A stretch of DNA of 64,000 bases from Mesostigma viride (Eukaryota > Streptophyta > Mesostigmatophyceae > Mesostigmatales > Mesostigmataceae). The translations under genes and the position numbers were made by a program. Numbering within the stretch: the stretch's first letter is position 1; each line of letters opens with the position of its first letter. Under the pieces are notes generated by a model. That model worked only from the letters and a program-made list of their open reading frames with translations, ran no database searches and had not been told where the DNA came from. Below, one piece after another: positions 1 to 15,000 of this stretch. Where the stretch lies: the NCBI GenBank assembly GCA_009746045.1, contig RPFO01001598.1:813727-877726 (forward strand), read 5' to 3'.

Positions 1-3000
1 CTTCATGAAGTAGTGGTTTTCGTGTCCCATTGGCAATGGCTGGTTGTAAATTAATAGCAAGCCACCAGAGCTGTCGCCTGACTGCTTTTCGTTGGCCTTG
101 CTTGTGTGGTCCACGCACCGCCACTGTTTCTTGAGTTGCAGATCATGGATGGAACGGTGCTCCCCATCAACTGCCTAGTCCACTGCCAGGTAAGCGTTTT
201 TCTCTTGCAATCACGCTTTGAGCTAGATTTGGTAGAGAGATGACTTAACTTGAATTGGTATCCTGGCACTTGGTTCTACCAGTAGAACTGCTATGCTCTG
301 CCTTGAGATGGACTGGCACAGGCCACAGCCTGCCCAAACACGCAGTACCGGAGTGTTGCTGTTACTTTTTGCATGCGGTGCCTTTGATCTATCACCATTG
401 GAGTTTCTGGTCAGTTCTCTTGGACACAATCCTACCGTGTCTTGACAAAATGCTGGGTGTGGTGTGATGTGAGGTGCTGAGCAACAAGGATGATGGCACG
501 CATTGCATTGCCAACATGCCTCCGTATTGGGGGTGCATCATGGGTGGGCGCTACAAACGTTGAATTTTCATGATAGTTGAACTTTTTTCTCTCTGTACGT
601 GTACTGTAATGTTGCGCGTAATGTAAGATGGAAATATTGTGGGACACAAGCTCCCGGGATTAATCCAACCCGATGCCTCTTCAGCTCGGCATTCAAACTT
701 GGATCAATATATTACATGGCCAGCTTGTCTGCATGGGTCCCACCCCCCGCTTGACTTTCTCATCCAAGAATGGGTTTTGATGTTTGCCTCCACGGTACCT
801 CTCTGGCAGAACGTGGAGAACAAGGGCTGGCTCTCGGCTACCTCTGTGGCACGCCAGGACTTTTGGATGGAAACCCCCACGACCCTGGACCGAAAGGAGA
901 GTCGAGACGCTGTGTCAGCCAGTGAACGCTTGGAGCGAGTAAGTGCCAGCACAGTCGGCACTGCGTGCTGCTTTACCTCCTTACTGCAACATGTTTATTT
1001 TGAATGTCCCTCTGGGGTGCCTGCGCGTGCATTTGGTGTAAAATTGCCCTGGCATCGATGTGATGACGCCAGGCATAGATGTGATTCTAGTGTTTTGCAA
1101 TTATGCATGGGTATATGCGGGGGGGTTGTCTAATGTGGTATCTTTTGCCATTCTTGAACACTTTTATACTACTATATTGGTCTGCTTGCTGCCTCATTGC
1201 AGGAAGTGCTGGAGTGTGCTCCGGTGGATCCGTCGCTTGTCAGTCTGCTGCGCACGGTCCGTACTCATTCTTGTGACTGCATGCCACAACTTTGAATTTA
1301 CTTGAGTGTGTGCGGCCTCTTTGCAAATCAAGTCTGGGTCCTACTCAGTGGTTAGTGATCGTCGATGGTTTGTACAAAACAAGAGGTCAGAAAACTGCTC
1401 TGTTCATTATCTTACCCGTGTTGGCTGCCGCATCTACTTTTGGTTCTTTGTCCCCAGATCGGGGGCGTAATGTCAGAACTTAGAGCCATGGTCAGTGAGC
1501 TGGCGGCCCTTCCCGAGATCCCCCTGCTGGGAGAGGCACCCTCAGAGAAGACCCCCCCTGGGAGCATGGACCTGCTGCGGCTGCTGATGAACGAGTAAGC
1601 CCCTGGGCAGTTGCAGCATCTTCTGTGGTGGCGTACATGTTTCTTACAAACTTGGGACCATGTTTCCTAAACGACCTATGGGAGCCTTCCTTAACTATCC
1701 CATGACTTTGGGAAATGCCACTATGGGGTTGGCTGGTAATGGTAGGTGCACGATTTGGCAGACTAAAATAATCATGATAATATGTATTGTCACATAAGAA
1801 GAAGCAGAGTGTGCACAGAGTTTTATGATCATGTGTGTATTTCTATGCAGAAAGTAGTCAGGTTGTAATTATATTCTTCACTTTAAATCTACTGCTTTTT
1901 ACGTGCTTGGGAGTGGCCATAGTGATACTATGTAATACACCCCATTGTTGCTTTTTGCATGTATTTGGGTCCGCAAGTACACATAAAAGGGGCCATTAGT
2001 TGCAATTTATGCTATCCCAGGCTATCCAACGCTATTCCCCATATGCTACCCCTATTAATTGAACTTAGGCACCCAGGGTAGAGCGCTACGCCACACAACA
2101 CTTGCAGGAATTTCAGACGAGTGCCCCGCAATCTATGTTCTCGCACTGCTTTCTTGCAGCTAGCAAATCTGCCTGACTATATCTGATTATATCTAATGAT
2201 GTTACTCTGGCTTCAACAAATAAAAGTTCCATGTTTGGCTTGAATTTCCTTGGAAGCGCACCTGTCGCCTAGCCATTACTACCATTATACACAAGCTTTG
2301 AGCAATGTGTTATACGACATGCCACATGCATGCGTGATCAGCTTTTGCCCAAGTTACATGGAAACTCATGCTGGCAAAGCTTGTGTCGATTGCCATGCAA
2401 AGGCATGCTATGATTGGACATTAGATTACCAATAACGTAGCTGGTGTAGTCAACCCTCCACCAGCTGGTGGTTTGTTCCTTGTTTATTAACGTTAGTTGT
2501 GCTCGTCATGTTGTAATGGGTCTTCAGGACGTTGCATTTTTAAACCATCTAACGCATACATGCTCTGCCGATGTTCTTTCCGTGCACTTGCTGACCCTTG
2601 TCTCGTCTTCATGGAAACTGCAGAATTGCTGGCTCGGGAATCTGGCACAAGGTTTGCCAATACAGGTATGCTGCGCAGTGTTCCTGGTGTCATTAAGGGC
2701 TTTGGGGGGAGTTGCCTAATGATAATGGCACCTAATGGTGGGAGTCACTTGGTGTTGAGCTTCATCTTCAGGAATGTGAAGAAATATGAGCAGTTTTGGC
2801 GAAGTTATTGCCAAGGTTACAACTTGCGTTGTGGTATGGCAGTTTTAGGCTGCAATGATGCATATTTATAGCACTCTGCATGAGTTATTTAACGCTGCAA
2901 AGCTGCCTTTCAATCTTTGTTACTCTGCTGACGATTGCAGTTTGTATGCCAAGGGTACAGAAGTTGATGGATGATGGTGCTGTAACGCACCTGCTTGCAA

Positions 3001-6000
3001 TATGCAAGAACACATTCAAGTACACATCAGCCCCACAAGCCTTGGGTGCGATCGTAATTACGACATAGTATAGTATATGTACTATCATCAATCGTCGTCT
3101 CAGCAAAGCTTGGGCACTGGTCCTTGGCAGAATCTTATCAAGAACAGGCATTAAGGATTTGCCTATCATATCTCTTCCATTGCTGCTTCCCCTGCTGTGC
3201 CACTTACTGACCGACTCTGAAATGCCTGCATTTCTTGTGGCACTGTTCTGATTTACTCAGCGCTCCCATCCAGAACATCCTTCGCTCCATGAACGAACTG
3301 GTGCTCACCAACAATGTGTCGCCGCTGCCGCAGCATGTGAAGCAAGTGAGTCTCTTTCTGACGTCAATGATGGACATCTGTGATGTTTCTATTATGCATG
3401 ATAGCCATCTCTAATCAGCTATTTTTTTCATTGTTTTAGCTGTAGGGGGGAAGGGGGGAATTGATAACGTGGGGTCAGTAAGGGAGCAAGGGGTAAAGAG
3501 TTCGAAATCAATAGCGCCGGAGCCTTTTTGCCACCTGCAACAAAGGTCCGGCACTGTTTACCCGGCAAAAACCAGTCACCAGTACACCCAAGGTAATAGC
3601 ACAATTTTACTTGAATGTACCTGCAATTGGTTATCGCCGGGTTAATAGTGCCAGACATTTGCCGCAGGAGTAAAAAAGGTTCCGCTAATCATTTCTAACG
3701 TAAACTGAAAAAACTGTGCACGCCAGAAGCGAAACATAAGAACAAGGTACTCTGAAATTTGTTCTTTTATTTAGAAAGGCTGGATGACATGACAAGAACG
3801 CTACAACGTCTTCCTCTGCTCATGGATGAAACCTCGCGTCACACTCCAGGCACTCCTGCTGGAGCAAGGTGTCATCCGAGTCGCAGTGCAGTTGCTCCAG
3901 ACAATATTCCTGGAGAAGAAGATGCCTCTCTGGGTACTGTCGCTCCGGTCTCATCTGAGGGGGGAGTCCCTAGCCAGTTCACGCGCTCAGGGTGCGGGGT
4001 TCTCACCAAGGCTGACCGCATCGGCGCCAATCTCGTTGCAGAGCTACCTGCCTGACAGCCATCTGCTGACCGACCTGGCACGCACATGCTCCACCTTTCT
4101 CCGCGTGGCATGCACGGGGTGGGTACATTCTGGCTGTGTGATTGGGGGGGCGATGTGAAGGGCTCATCATCTGGTCATCTGTTGGCTCTTATCTGGTGAA
4201 TAGATCATTGGCTTAATCATAGGCTTATACTCTCTCTGTTCTTCTTCCATTTTTTCATCGCTGGCTTGCTGCCATTGTAAATAGCACTGACGGTACTCGC
4301 GTTTTGCATGCATATGTAAAATTAAAACTTGTCAGTTCCACAAAACTGCTGGCTATTGGTCAGCCACCTTTAGTTTCATGGAGGAGGCTTGGCCCGTTTA
4401 ATGACCCGCTTTCAGCTTTTTGGTAACTAACTTGCGTGACTAATATCTATATCTGTCTGTCTTCTGGGTTTATCCTACTACCCGTGCATATTCCAGCTGC
4501 CTCCACACCAAGAAGTACCTGGGCTCACGCTGCCTCAAGATCCTGCACTACCTCATGGGGAGCGGCATCACCATGTCGCTGACCCTGACGGCTGTCTATG
4601 AAGACAACCTGGAGATCCTTCAGAACGTCACCAATGAGGAGGTGAGCGGGGGACCCTAGTATGACAAGTGTCCATCGGTCTCGGCCCGGTGTGCATCTTT
4701 ACACCAAATACTCTCCCTGCTACCTTTCATGATTTGGCTGCATTTGTTGAACTCATTAATTTCCATCCATGTCTAAGAATGTATACAGGGAAGGTGATGA
4801 TTGCTGCCTATTTATGCGCGTGTGGGTATCGTGGCAACACACTGACTTCTACACAATGGGCTTTTCTGCCTGTCTAAGTGGAGCGTTGCAGATCGAGGAT
4901 GTTTTCCGTAAGCTGAAGGAGTCCCAGAACGATATCTACATCCGCCTCCTCACCACCATCTGCACCAACCGTGGCCAGCCGCTTCCCGAGACACAAAACC
5001 GCATCATGGACTGCCTCGTGAGGTTCGTGGTGTGATGGACACTGAGCTATTTGACGCACAACCGTTGTTGCTGCCTTGGGCCACTTACCGTCAAATAACG
5101 TGGGTCATGAACGTGGGTCGCACCTGCTCTCACATCTGCATTCGATGACAAACTTTTTCCAGGCATGGGGCACACACAACGTAGCATTGATCATCGCATT
5201 GTTTGCCAGCAGTGGCAAACAAGGGTGCACTTATGGGAACCACTTGCTGTGCTAGCATCCCTTGTGTGAATGTACTCATCTGCAACAACTCAACATTTGT
5301 CATTGCTGATGGGATAACAGGTCATGGATACTTCCTAAGCCGGACGCATCCTCATGGCAGCGGCCATTGTGGTTGTGCTGCTGGTGTGACCTCAATGACA
5401 TCTAGCGATATGGATTTACCTTTCACAAATTTGCCAAGGTAATCCATATGGCTAGATGTCACAGAGCTATGCCTTTTGTCTTCCACATTCTATTCCTTAC
5501 ATCTCTGCTGCTGGCGAACTGCTCAGATCTGCCCCATTATGCTTTTTATATTGGGTGCACAACCCTGACTTGCCTGACATGGTAAAAATGTATGACATGG
5601 CAAAAATAAACACAAGTGCGCTCAAGTGCTCATACTAGTATGTTTTTGTCCGTGATTGTTTGGTAAAAGCCGTACCTGTCTATGTGGGGCATTGCGAGGG
5701 CAAAACGTGGGTACCTGCAGCAAGAATTGTATATCTGTGGTCTATGATCGGTTGTAAAAGTACCATGAGCGGCTTTCACTGAGCCACCTAGTCCCGGGCG
5801 CTGCCATGTATGTGACGTTGGATGCCTTTATAATGAGCCCCTGTCATGGCGTTTTGTTTTATCTTCACCTCTATGAATATGCAGGCAGCGCAGCGTCCTG
5901 CCTCCAGCACAGGTGACCGAATGTCCAGATGGCCGCCCTGGCCGCACCCTGATGGTCACCTACGACCGGCAGGGGACCCAGGTCCAGGTTGATTGCCAGC

Positions 6001-9000
6001 AGTTTGCCGCGCGCGATGGAGACCACGAGCTCAGGGTTGACGGCCTATATAAGACAAGAGCTGGTGAGCTAGTACATCTCCAAGCAAGAAATGTGGTTAT
6101 GGAGGAAAAGAGGCCGTGTCAGTATCCTGCTAGCACTTTGTTGTTATTGCAGTTACCTGCACCCCCAGACTACCATGCACATTTGCAATGCAGAACATCT
6201 CAAGTCAACCCCTTATGAAAAACCAGTCCTTGGCTGAGTATTATCACGTGTATGCCATGTCAGCCTCCTAAAATAGAATAACCGAGCAGCATTTTTTCCA
6301 TGCACATGCAGTATGTCTTTGATAGCCAAGTCATCACATGTCCTTCTGGTAGCATATCTTGGCGATTATCCTGACTTCTTGAATAAGATACATCATTTTG
6401 TCATTACTTAGGCATCGCCTGAACTACCATTGCAAGACATTGAAACGGTGACAGTGTGTTGATGGCATGACATTATGTATAGTGTCTGGGCATGTAAATG
6501 TAAGGTGTGAAAAGCAGCTATAGTTTCTACAAAATCACCAGCAATTCTGAAACTGATCATGACATTGTCCAAATTCCATCGTGCTGCTTTTGAACTGCAC
6601 TGTGATTGTATTGGGGAATGCTGGCTGGGTGGTTGGCCGGGGGGCGGGCGGGGGGCGGGCGGGCGGGCGGGCGGGCAAGGTGGTGGTGGGCGGCTGGCGG
6701 GCGGGCGGGCGGGCGGGCGGGCGGGCGGGCGGGGTGGGTGGCGGGGTGGCGGGCTGGGGGGGTGGCTGGGGGGGGAGCTGGGGGGGGGCGGGGGGGGTGG
6801 GGGGGAACTTTCGCCATGCAGAGCGTGCCTACTTGTCCATACTTGCCATGATGGACCTGCTCTCTACATTGAGCCTGGGCCGCAATGGCCACTGCCACGA
6901 GGCCATCCTGCGGGCGCTGGAGCTTGACAGCGGGAAGCACTGCCTTCACTACAACAACCTGATCCAGGTGGTGTTCAACGACGACCTGCCCTTCTCGCTG
7001 CGCCTGGTGTGCTGCAAGGTGCTCAAGAACCTGTACATTGACTGCGAGCCCCATCAGGAGATGAAATCCGTAGAGCGCATGCGGCTGTGGTACGTATGGC
7101 GTCCTGGCACTTTTCATGACGTGGTGATTGCATTTATAATGTTGCCTGCTTTTTTGTATTTAATCTTGCTGCTATTTGATCTCTGCGTCAGCAATCTAGC
7201 TTGGCATACCTATCCTACTGGAGCTGAAGCCGCCTGGAAAACCAAGGGTGTTTGATTTGCTAGTGTGAATGTAACGTTTTTACTCTTTTGTGCATCTTCA
7301 TTGTTCTTATTCCAAAAATGAAATCCCAGGCTCAATCAGCCGGAAGGTCGCGGGCCGATTGGTCCCCGCGTTTCTCGAACCCCTAGCGGCACTACCCCTG
7401 GGCGCAGGGGATCCGTCTCCGCACCATCGAACAAGGCCAGGGTTGTATACCTGATTCCCTACATCGTCCAGTACATCCAGCAAGGCGGTGATGCTCGCGG
7501 GCGGCGGGCGTCCATGGAGATGCGCATGGAGGTTTGTGCCCATAGGAAGCTTGCCTGCTTCATGGACTCAGTTGCCGCGTGTGTGCAACATTGGTGTGTA
7601 CATGTGTGCAAGGAGTATGCTGGGTAGTGTGATGGACTAGCTATACTCTGGCCGCAGGGAATGCTTTGGGGGGGCTTTCCAGTATGCTGAGACCCCCTGA
7701 GAGCTGTGGGAGGGTGGCAGCAATGCAGTAAAAATAAGGGTGATAGAGCAGCTCAAAGGGGGCTTTGCTTTTTTTTCCATACCAATTGTTTTGTACGCTT
7801 GGGTGAAGCGGTCATTTGGAAAGCTTTACAGAGCCTAATTTGAAGAAATGAGTTCTCACGTTAAATTGGCTCCATTGCACGGTTGCCAATGGGGTGGGGG
7901 GTGGGGTGGGGGGGAGGGGGGAGGGGGCTTGTTGTGCGTGTGTTTGGCAGTTTGGCTAGGACATGTCCAGGCAGATGGCTTCAGCATCCTTTTTGGATGG
8001 CCAGCTTTAACTTCAGGACTCCCCCTTGCTATGTTCATTCTGGTCGAACTCGGCAAGTAAGCATATACCTGGGGAAGGGGGAAGGAGCTTGACTTTGGAA
8101 AGACGTGGAGTAGTTCTGGGACGGACCTTTCTATGCAGCGAATGTCGGTCACTTTTGCATATGCAGACGCATGGGGTGTACAACCTGGTCAGAACAGGTA
8201 AAACAAATTCACGTAAGCCAGACTCAACGTGGGAGGGATTTGTCGAGAATAGGAGCATTCCAGAGGGCAAGCGATGGGCATGCATGTGGGTAGCAGGGGG
8301 CAGGGGGTTGGGAAAGAGGGAGGGGGGAAGATACGCCACGTGGATGGGGCAGACAAAGCATAAAAAATCCAGCAAGTTAGGCTAATGACATAGGGTATGC
8401 TTGAAATAACACGAAGCGCTTGGCTTTTGGATGTAGGAAGCGGTTCCTTGGACTGGTATATGTGACTTCACGGGGAATCCAGAGCCGACAAGGTGGATGA
8501 TTCCAGAAAGGTCGATGATTCTGGGACTTGCTACGCTACGAAAATGCCAGCAGCCTGAAAAGATTATTTCGTTTCCTTCTGCCTAGCCATCCTTCTTAAA
8601 CACCTATACCAATAACCTGTATTTTCTTCCATATACATCCTGGCACTTGTGTGTGGCTGTGTTCCCCTTCTCTTTTGCAGACAATGCCAGAGCGCGGCGC
8701 GGTCAAGCTGGACATTGTAGTCATGCAGCTGCTGCGAAAGCTGCTCACGCTGGGTCTTTTCCCACCGCTCGGCACACCGGAGTCCCCGGCGCCCCGCCTG
8801 GTGGACGCACTTGTGCCTTACCTAGAGAAGAGCGTTGCCGTGCTGTATGACCTGGGGCTTTCCAAGCCGGACATTGGCCCCCCCAGTGGGTCACAGAGCT
8901 TCAGTAAGGGCAGCGGAAGGCGGGAGCCCAGGCTTTCGGGGGTCACGCCTGACTCACAGGTGACCATCATGGTTGTACTAGAGAGCCTGACGGAGGTGTG

Positions 9001-12000
9001 CAGGGTGCTGGAGCTGTTCATGGAATTTCGGGAGAACTGGCAGGTGTCACAGGCATTCCAGGCGTTCCAGGACATCCACTCGAGCATGCTTCGGACCGGA
9101 TCCTACGCTGCAGATTCCACCTGGCAGAGAACCCATTTCCAGGGTGAGGCTCCGCAAACGCCCGAAAATATGCCGCAGCGGGCTGGGCGGCCAGAGGGTG
9201 ACCGGAGCCCCACTACTCTCCCGTTCCCAGAGTTTTCATCTGAGGAGCCTGCTGCGGTGTACCGGGAGCACAATTTCGGACCCCTCCAGGCGCGCATATT
9301 TGGCACACCCCTGCTGGGCAAGGCGGCGGTGGGCACGGACCACATCCGCCCGGTGCCTCGCCTGCTGGCGGTGCTGCTGCAGCTCATGCGCTTCAACTAC
9401 GTGCCGCTGCAGGCGCTGGCCGTGGGGCTGGTGCGCAAGGCCACGGGGTTCAAGTCCCAGCTGCTGCGCAACATGCTCAAGCTGGAGATCCTGTTCCTGC
9501 CGGAGGAGCTGCAAGCCCATGAGAAGGTGGGCGATTTGTGCTTGGCTTTGGGGGCAATGGTTTGCCGCCCATTGGGCTGCCCTTGAGAGTGGCAGACTGG
9601 TCCAGACTCTTCGTCCAACGCGTGGTAGTGTCTGTGGTTGTTGCTTATATTCTGGATTGATGCTTCAGGTAAAAGTGCATGTTGTCTAGGTTTGTAATGC
9701 ACGTTTCTCGAAATTTTTTTTCCTGTACTTCCTGCATGGATGAAAATCTTCGGGATACATCTTGTTTCCGCTCAGTGCCGGAAACACTTAACAGGGCATC
9801 ATTTTTACATCAAATCCTTTTGAAATTTCTGGAATAGATTGTCAGGCATTTCAAGAACAATACATGCAGTAGCCGAGGGGAAAACCAGGCCCTAGGCAAA
9901 CTTTTGACCGCGATGCTGCTTACCTACCAATTTTACTTTACCCAGGCATGATTGAGTACACACGCATAGCCCTGTGGGCTTTACTTACGTTATAGAGCTT
10001 AATATGGTTGTCATGTAATGGCGTGATGCACAGTACAGCAGTGAATGGGTCGTTGAAGTGGCGAAAAAGGTCGTGTTCTTTGCTGATTTCCATCCAATGC
10101 ATGCTGTTTGCGGTCACGAGACTAGGCTCTAGTTGTTTAAGGCTTCTTGCGCTTCAGGTTTGCTTGCCTTAACAGGATGGGTCAAACAAGGAACCGAGAA
10201 CAGATGGAAAACCCTTTTTCTGGGTAGTGTCCAGTACTTCATCTTTGCTGTGCTAAATCACCTTGTTGGAATGCAAGGACAGACAGTAGTGGTGTCACGA
10301 ATAGCAACCCGGTGCCATGCATAGCTTTTCCTTATGTTGGGATGACTTCCTTCCCTTGCCGCATGTGTGTGGATTTGGAATTGCTACCCAACAGCTGGTC
10401 CACGAAGTCCGCGAGCTGCGCTGCCTGTGCAACAGCGTGCGTGTGCGGCAGGCAGGCCGGGCAGGCCAGACACCGTCGGGCCCTCTAAACGGCGTGCAGC
10501 GCAAGATTGTGGCTATCCTGGATGGTTTCTCAGGGATGTGCGCAGTCAACCCAGCGACATTGGGAAAAACGGCAGTGAGCCCCACTGGGGCCCCGGATGC
10601 CTGGATGGGGTTTCCTGGAGGGGATATGAGCCCCGGAGGCTCCGACATGGCTGGGTCAGGTGCCACAGGGGGCTACACGGCCCATCAGGTGGAGCGACAC
10701 CAGGTCATGATGCGACTGCTGGATGTGCACCAATGCGTGGGTAAGATATTACTGTCTTAGAAGGGAAATATAAAATACTCATAAGTATTCCTACCAACAG
10801 GGTTTATAAGGCCACCAATATATGCTTTGTGATTGTAAACAATCATGAAACCATACTGATTAAGAACACAGAGCTCCCCATGGGATGTTTGTGTAGTGAA
10901 GAAGGGGTAAAAGTATATATTACACAGAAGTAATAAATGCACTTTTGTCAGGTCTGTTATAATGGCAGCTCCAATCCACTAATCATACCGTCATGAAATG
11001 CCTCTGACATCATTACTTTGGCGCACACCACTTTCGCCGGCATGACCACCACCAGCATGTTTGTTACTATGAACTTTGAGGTCGCGATGTGGTGACAAGA
11101 ATGACATTGACGGCTATGACCGTAAGAGCTAACCATGACAACTATTTGCACCGCCTTCAGCATCAGCAGCACACACATCCATGCTGCTACTGCTGTCTCC
11201 CGCACCATCAAGGCCTTCAACATCCCCTGCGCTGGAAGTGTAGTCATTCTCAGCACAGATTTTCGTTGATCTTGTTGGCATGGTGAGAGCCAGCAATCAT
11301 GATAGAATTGGTCCTTACAGCCCTCAACATCCTCCGTTATCAAGTGTTGTTGATGAAGTGAACTGGAGATTTACTGCTGAAGTGCCTGTTTCAGCCGCAT
11401 GGCTTTTTTCTTGTGTCAATGGGTTCAATAGGCTGGCCAACCATCTGACTCCTGTGAAAAGAGCAGCCCATATGCGCAGGCAGACCTTTTCGAAGCTTGA
11501 GTTCTATTTAAATTTTTAAGAAATTGGTTGACCTATAGAGGCATGCTGATATCTTGGAGGCACACTCCACACAGGAATACGTGCATCTCAGTTTTTTCTG
11601 TCTCTGTTTGCAACCTTGTCTTCAATTGTGAAAAACATTGCAGCTGAATTACTGCGCATTCCCCAGCTGACGCGGGTGGAAGGGGGGGTGGACCTTTCGG
11701 GCAGCGCGCCTGAGAATGGCACCGCTGCCTGGGCTACTGGCGGTGGAAGCAACACAGTCAACCCTGGCACCGAGCAAGAGAATGCGCTCTGGCACACAAT
11801 CATCGACAGCATCTTTATATTCATTCACAGGGTAAGCTGGATGAAATTGGGCTTGCTCTAGCAGCAGGGGCCATTTATGCATATTGGGTTCATTCTGATG
11901 GTTCTCCATTATGCAGTTCGAGTTTCTCAGAGTCGTGGCAGTAGCTGCACGTGTATGACGGCACATATATTCACTCACAGCAAGCAGTAACAACACGATT

Positions 12001-15000
12001 GAAACACAACATACACAAGGCAAACTACCATCACCATGCAATTACCAGAGGAATAGCTAGTTTGGCGCGCTGTTCATTCTCAGGGCTTTATCCCTGAGCA
12101 CTTAACGTAGCTTTGGTGAGGGCTGCAACAACCATACCTCCCACATTGCTTCAAGATCTTGTTCGTTATAGTTAACCGTTTTCGTATCCCTTGCCCAGCT
12201 GGCCCATGCCTTCAACCCAATTCTTCCCCTTACATAGCTGTACATGTTGAGCCTGGATGAAGTAACGCTATATTTATAGAATTAAATCTTAGCCAGGGTG
12301 GGCTACTAGCCTTAGCAAGATAAGAATTTTCTCTTAGGTCGTGAAGGATGTTGCGCCATAAATGGCAGTTCTGGACACATGTTAGTCCCCACGTACCCTA
12401 GCCTCATAATTTATATCACTCTCATGAGCATCACATGCGCATTTGCTGCTGTCCCCACCTGCCATCACCACCATATATATATATATATATACTACTACCA
12501 TCAAGGAGACAACATCTCCACCACCATATATATAGCAACCAGCGCTGTGCTTACACATCAATAAGGCTTCTCACCAAAGCCCATTGCCACAGTTCCCACT
12601 GGCTCTGCTGCTTGCTTTATTTTTGTGCTTTGCCCTCTGCAATGTGCGCTTTTGCTTCGTACACGGGATGACCGCCGCCTTCATCGCTAGCTACCCTACA
12701 ATTCATGCTCATGGGAACCACATGCGCTGTGGAATCTATGCCCGCAGTTCTGCCTCGGAGTCCCTGCGCACCAGCTGCTGTTTGTGCCGCACCTGTCCAC
12801 CATCCTCTTCTACCTGAACAACGTGGCCCTGCACGCCGAGTGGGCGGTGGAGGCGGTGATCAAGGGCAACTACCAGCTGTGCTCCGACATGGAGCTGGTG
12901 GGCAGCATTGTGTCCGCCACCTTTGACACCATCCTGCACCGCGGCCGCCGTGTCGGCCTCATCAAGCTGCTCCAAGTGAGTTGCACGCTTGAGCCGCCTC
13001 GTCCTTGTTGCAAGTCTGCATACAACCTAGTATATTTCGACGCCTGCCTGTGCTAGAATCGTGATTATAAGATTCCAGTTATGGTGGTTATGGTAGGCAA
13101 CCTTCGATGCCACAGCGCCAGGACTTCGGTGCCTACTACTGGCAGGCCCCCCCAAAAGTGCAGCTGGCCCAGCCAAAAAGCTAAACTTTGGGGCCGATGG
13201 GGGGGGGCAACCTCCCATGACCACAAAGCGAAGTTGTGAACAATATTTCTAAAGCTGAGTCTTTTGCGGCCAACTAGCAAGTTAACCCGTGCATTCTGCT
13301 TAATTTTTTTCTTCAGCTAGCTCAAGTTCTGAATTTTGAAGCTAAACTTGAGGCATGGAAACAGCCACATGCAGACATGACAAATTGAAAAATAGTACAA
13401 CTTATCTGTTTGACCTGGGGCTTTGAAAACATCTTATTTAAGGGCATAACATCTCTTTCATTTTCAAAAAAAAAATAAAAAATGGGGCAAAGTCAAACCA
13501 GACCCCTCCTGGGAGCCAAAAACTATTTTTAGCTGCTGCAACTTGCCACTTGCTAACTTGCAAAGAAAATGGCGTATCGTACACCCGCTTCTGGATTCTC
13601 TAAATGAGACCTTTCAGCTGAGCTATCAGATCAGAAGCTTATACTAGGTTTGTCGGCATACGATTACGCAACGCCCTCCCTGGCAGTGTGGGGGGGTAGC
13701 TATACGGTCCACCTTAACAAGCGATCTTACTGTGATGGTTTCTTAATGTTATAGAGTTAGAATCATTAGCGCATACCCCAGTGTGATGATTTCATCCACA
13801 GTTTGCTGCATTCTCGCATACGCAGCACTGCATTTTTATGTACGTTTAAGCCTTGGTTGGCAATCTGTGCCCTCCCTGTGTGCGCATTCAGCAGATCGAC
13901 AAGAGTAACTTCTGTCGCCCGCCACGCTAACCAAATGCTTGTGATTTCTTTTTTCTCCCTGCATGCTTGGGTAACAACATCTGCTGCTGCAGGCGCTGGT
14001 TGCACTTGACCGCGTGGACGGCCACGAGACGATCAAGGTGCCCATCCGCAGCTCCCAGATCCTGGTCATGCAGCAGTTGTTCAAGTACGAGAAGAGCGTG
14101 CCTGAGCTCTTCACCGGCGCCAAGGGATGGGCGGCGCGCCACCGCCACATGCTGGCCATCAGCAACTACCTCTCCTGTGTCCGCCGAGGAAACCCAGCCA
14201 AGGAGAGAGAGCTGGATGACGCTGCTCAGACACTGGACTATCACATCGAGTGTGTGAGGCTGATTGCCATGTGCTGCATTGCCAACAATCAGGCGATCAC
14301 CCAAGCGGCAGGGCTTCTTGCGTTTGATGTACGTCCCAGGTTTTCATGCTCAACGATGCTAGTTTTCAGTATTGCTGTCTATTTCTGCTCCATCTGCATG
14401 TCTCGTGGACAAAGTCTCCACATGTTTTATTTTTATTCATCGCTTCATTCCCCTGCCCCTGCTAGAAGCTGACAGTAAATGGGCATCAAAGATACGTGCA
14501 TCGCCTGCAATCTATGTCATCAGATTTGTGGGGTCAAAGGGTTTGGGAATAAATGTTCAGGCTTTCAGGAGAGAGGGGAAATTACGGATAGAAAAGTCGA
14601 TACATTATGCTGGATGGGTGAAGGCAGGCTGTGTGGGAATTCAGCGGTGCTGTGAGGGATGTTTGAATCAGGTCTGTCCAGTTTTCACGTTAAGTAAATT
14701 AAAAAATTAGTTAATTTTCAAAAAAAAATTGACATCCATTTTGTCTGCCTGCTGCCTCTGAATGAATGCAAGTTGGAGCTAAGAACTATGAAAATTGACA
14801 GCTCAATTTTCCTCTTTCTGCCTAGTCTAGCTGTGTGGTTTTCTGCAACGGTGACACTGATGTGTGATGGCTTGATGGGCCAGTTTCTTCTTGTTGAGCA
14901 TTATTTGATTCCATGTAGCTGCAGAAAGCTTTTAAATGCCTGTGCTGCAAACCAACCTATGTGTGACAGCCACTTGTCTATAGTAAAACACCTCTCTGCC

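Noticed and set aside
2497-2871. Extra ITPR exon near 2612-2665 (LLARESGTRFANT)
   Set aside because: The exon ending 1594 joins the exon at 3261 directly in phase; including this piece forces a stop in the next exon.
6557-7255. Long plus and minus ORFs over the GGCG tract
   Set aside because: Repeat-driven read-through; only the part from 6822 to 7089 is supported as an ITPR exon.
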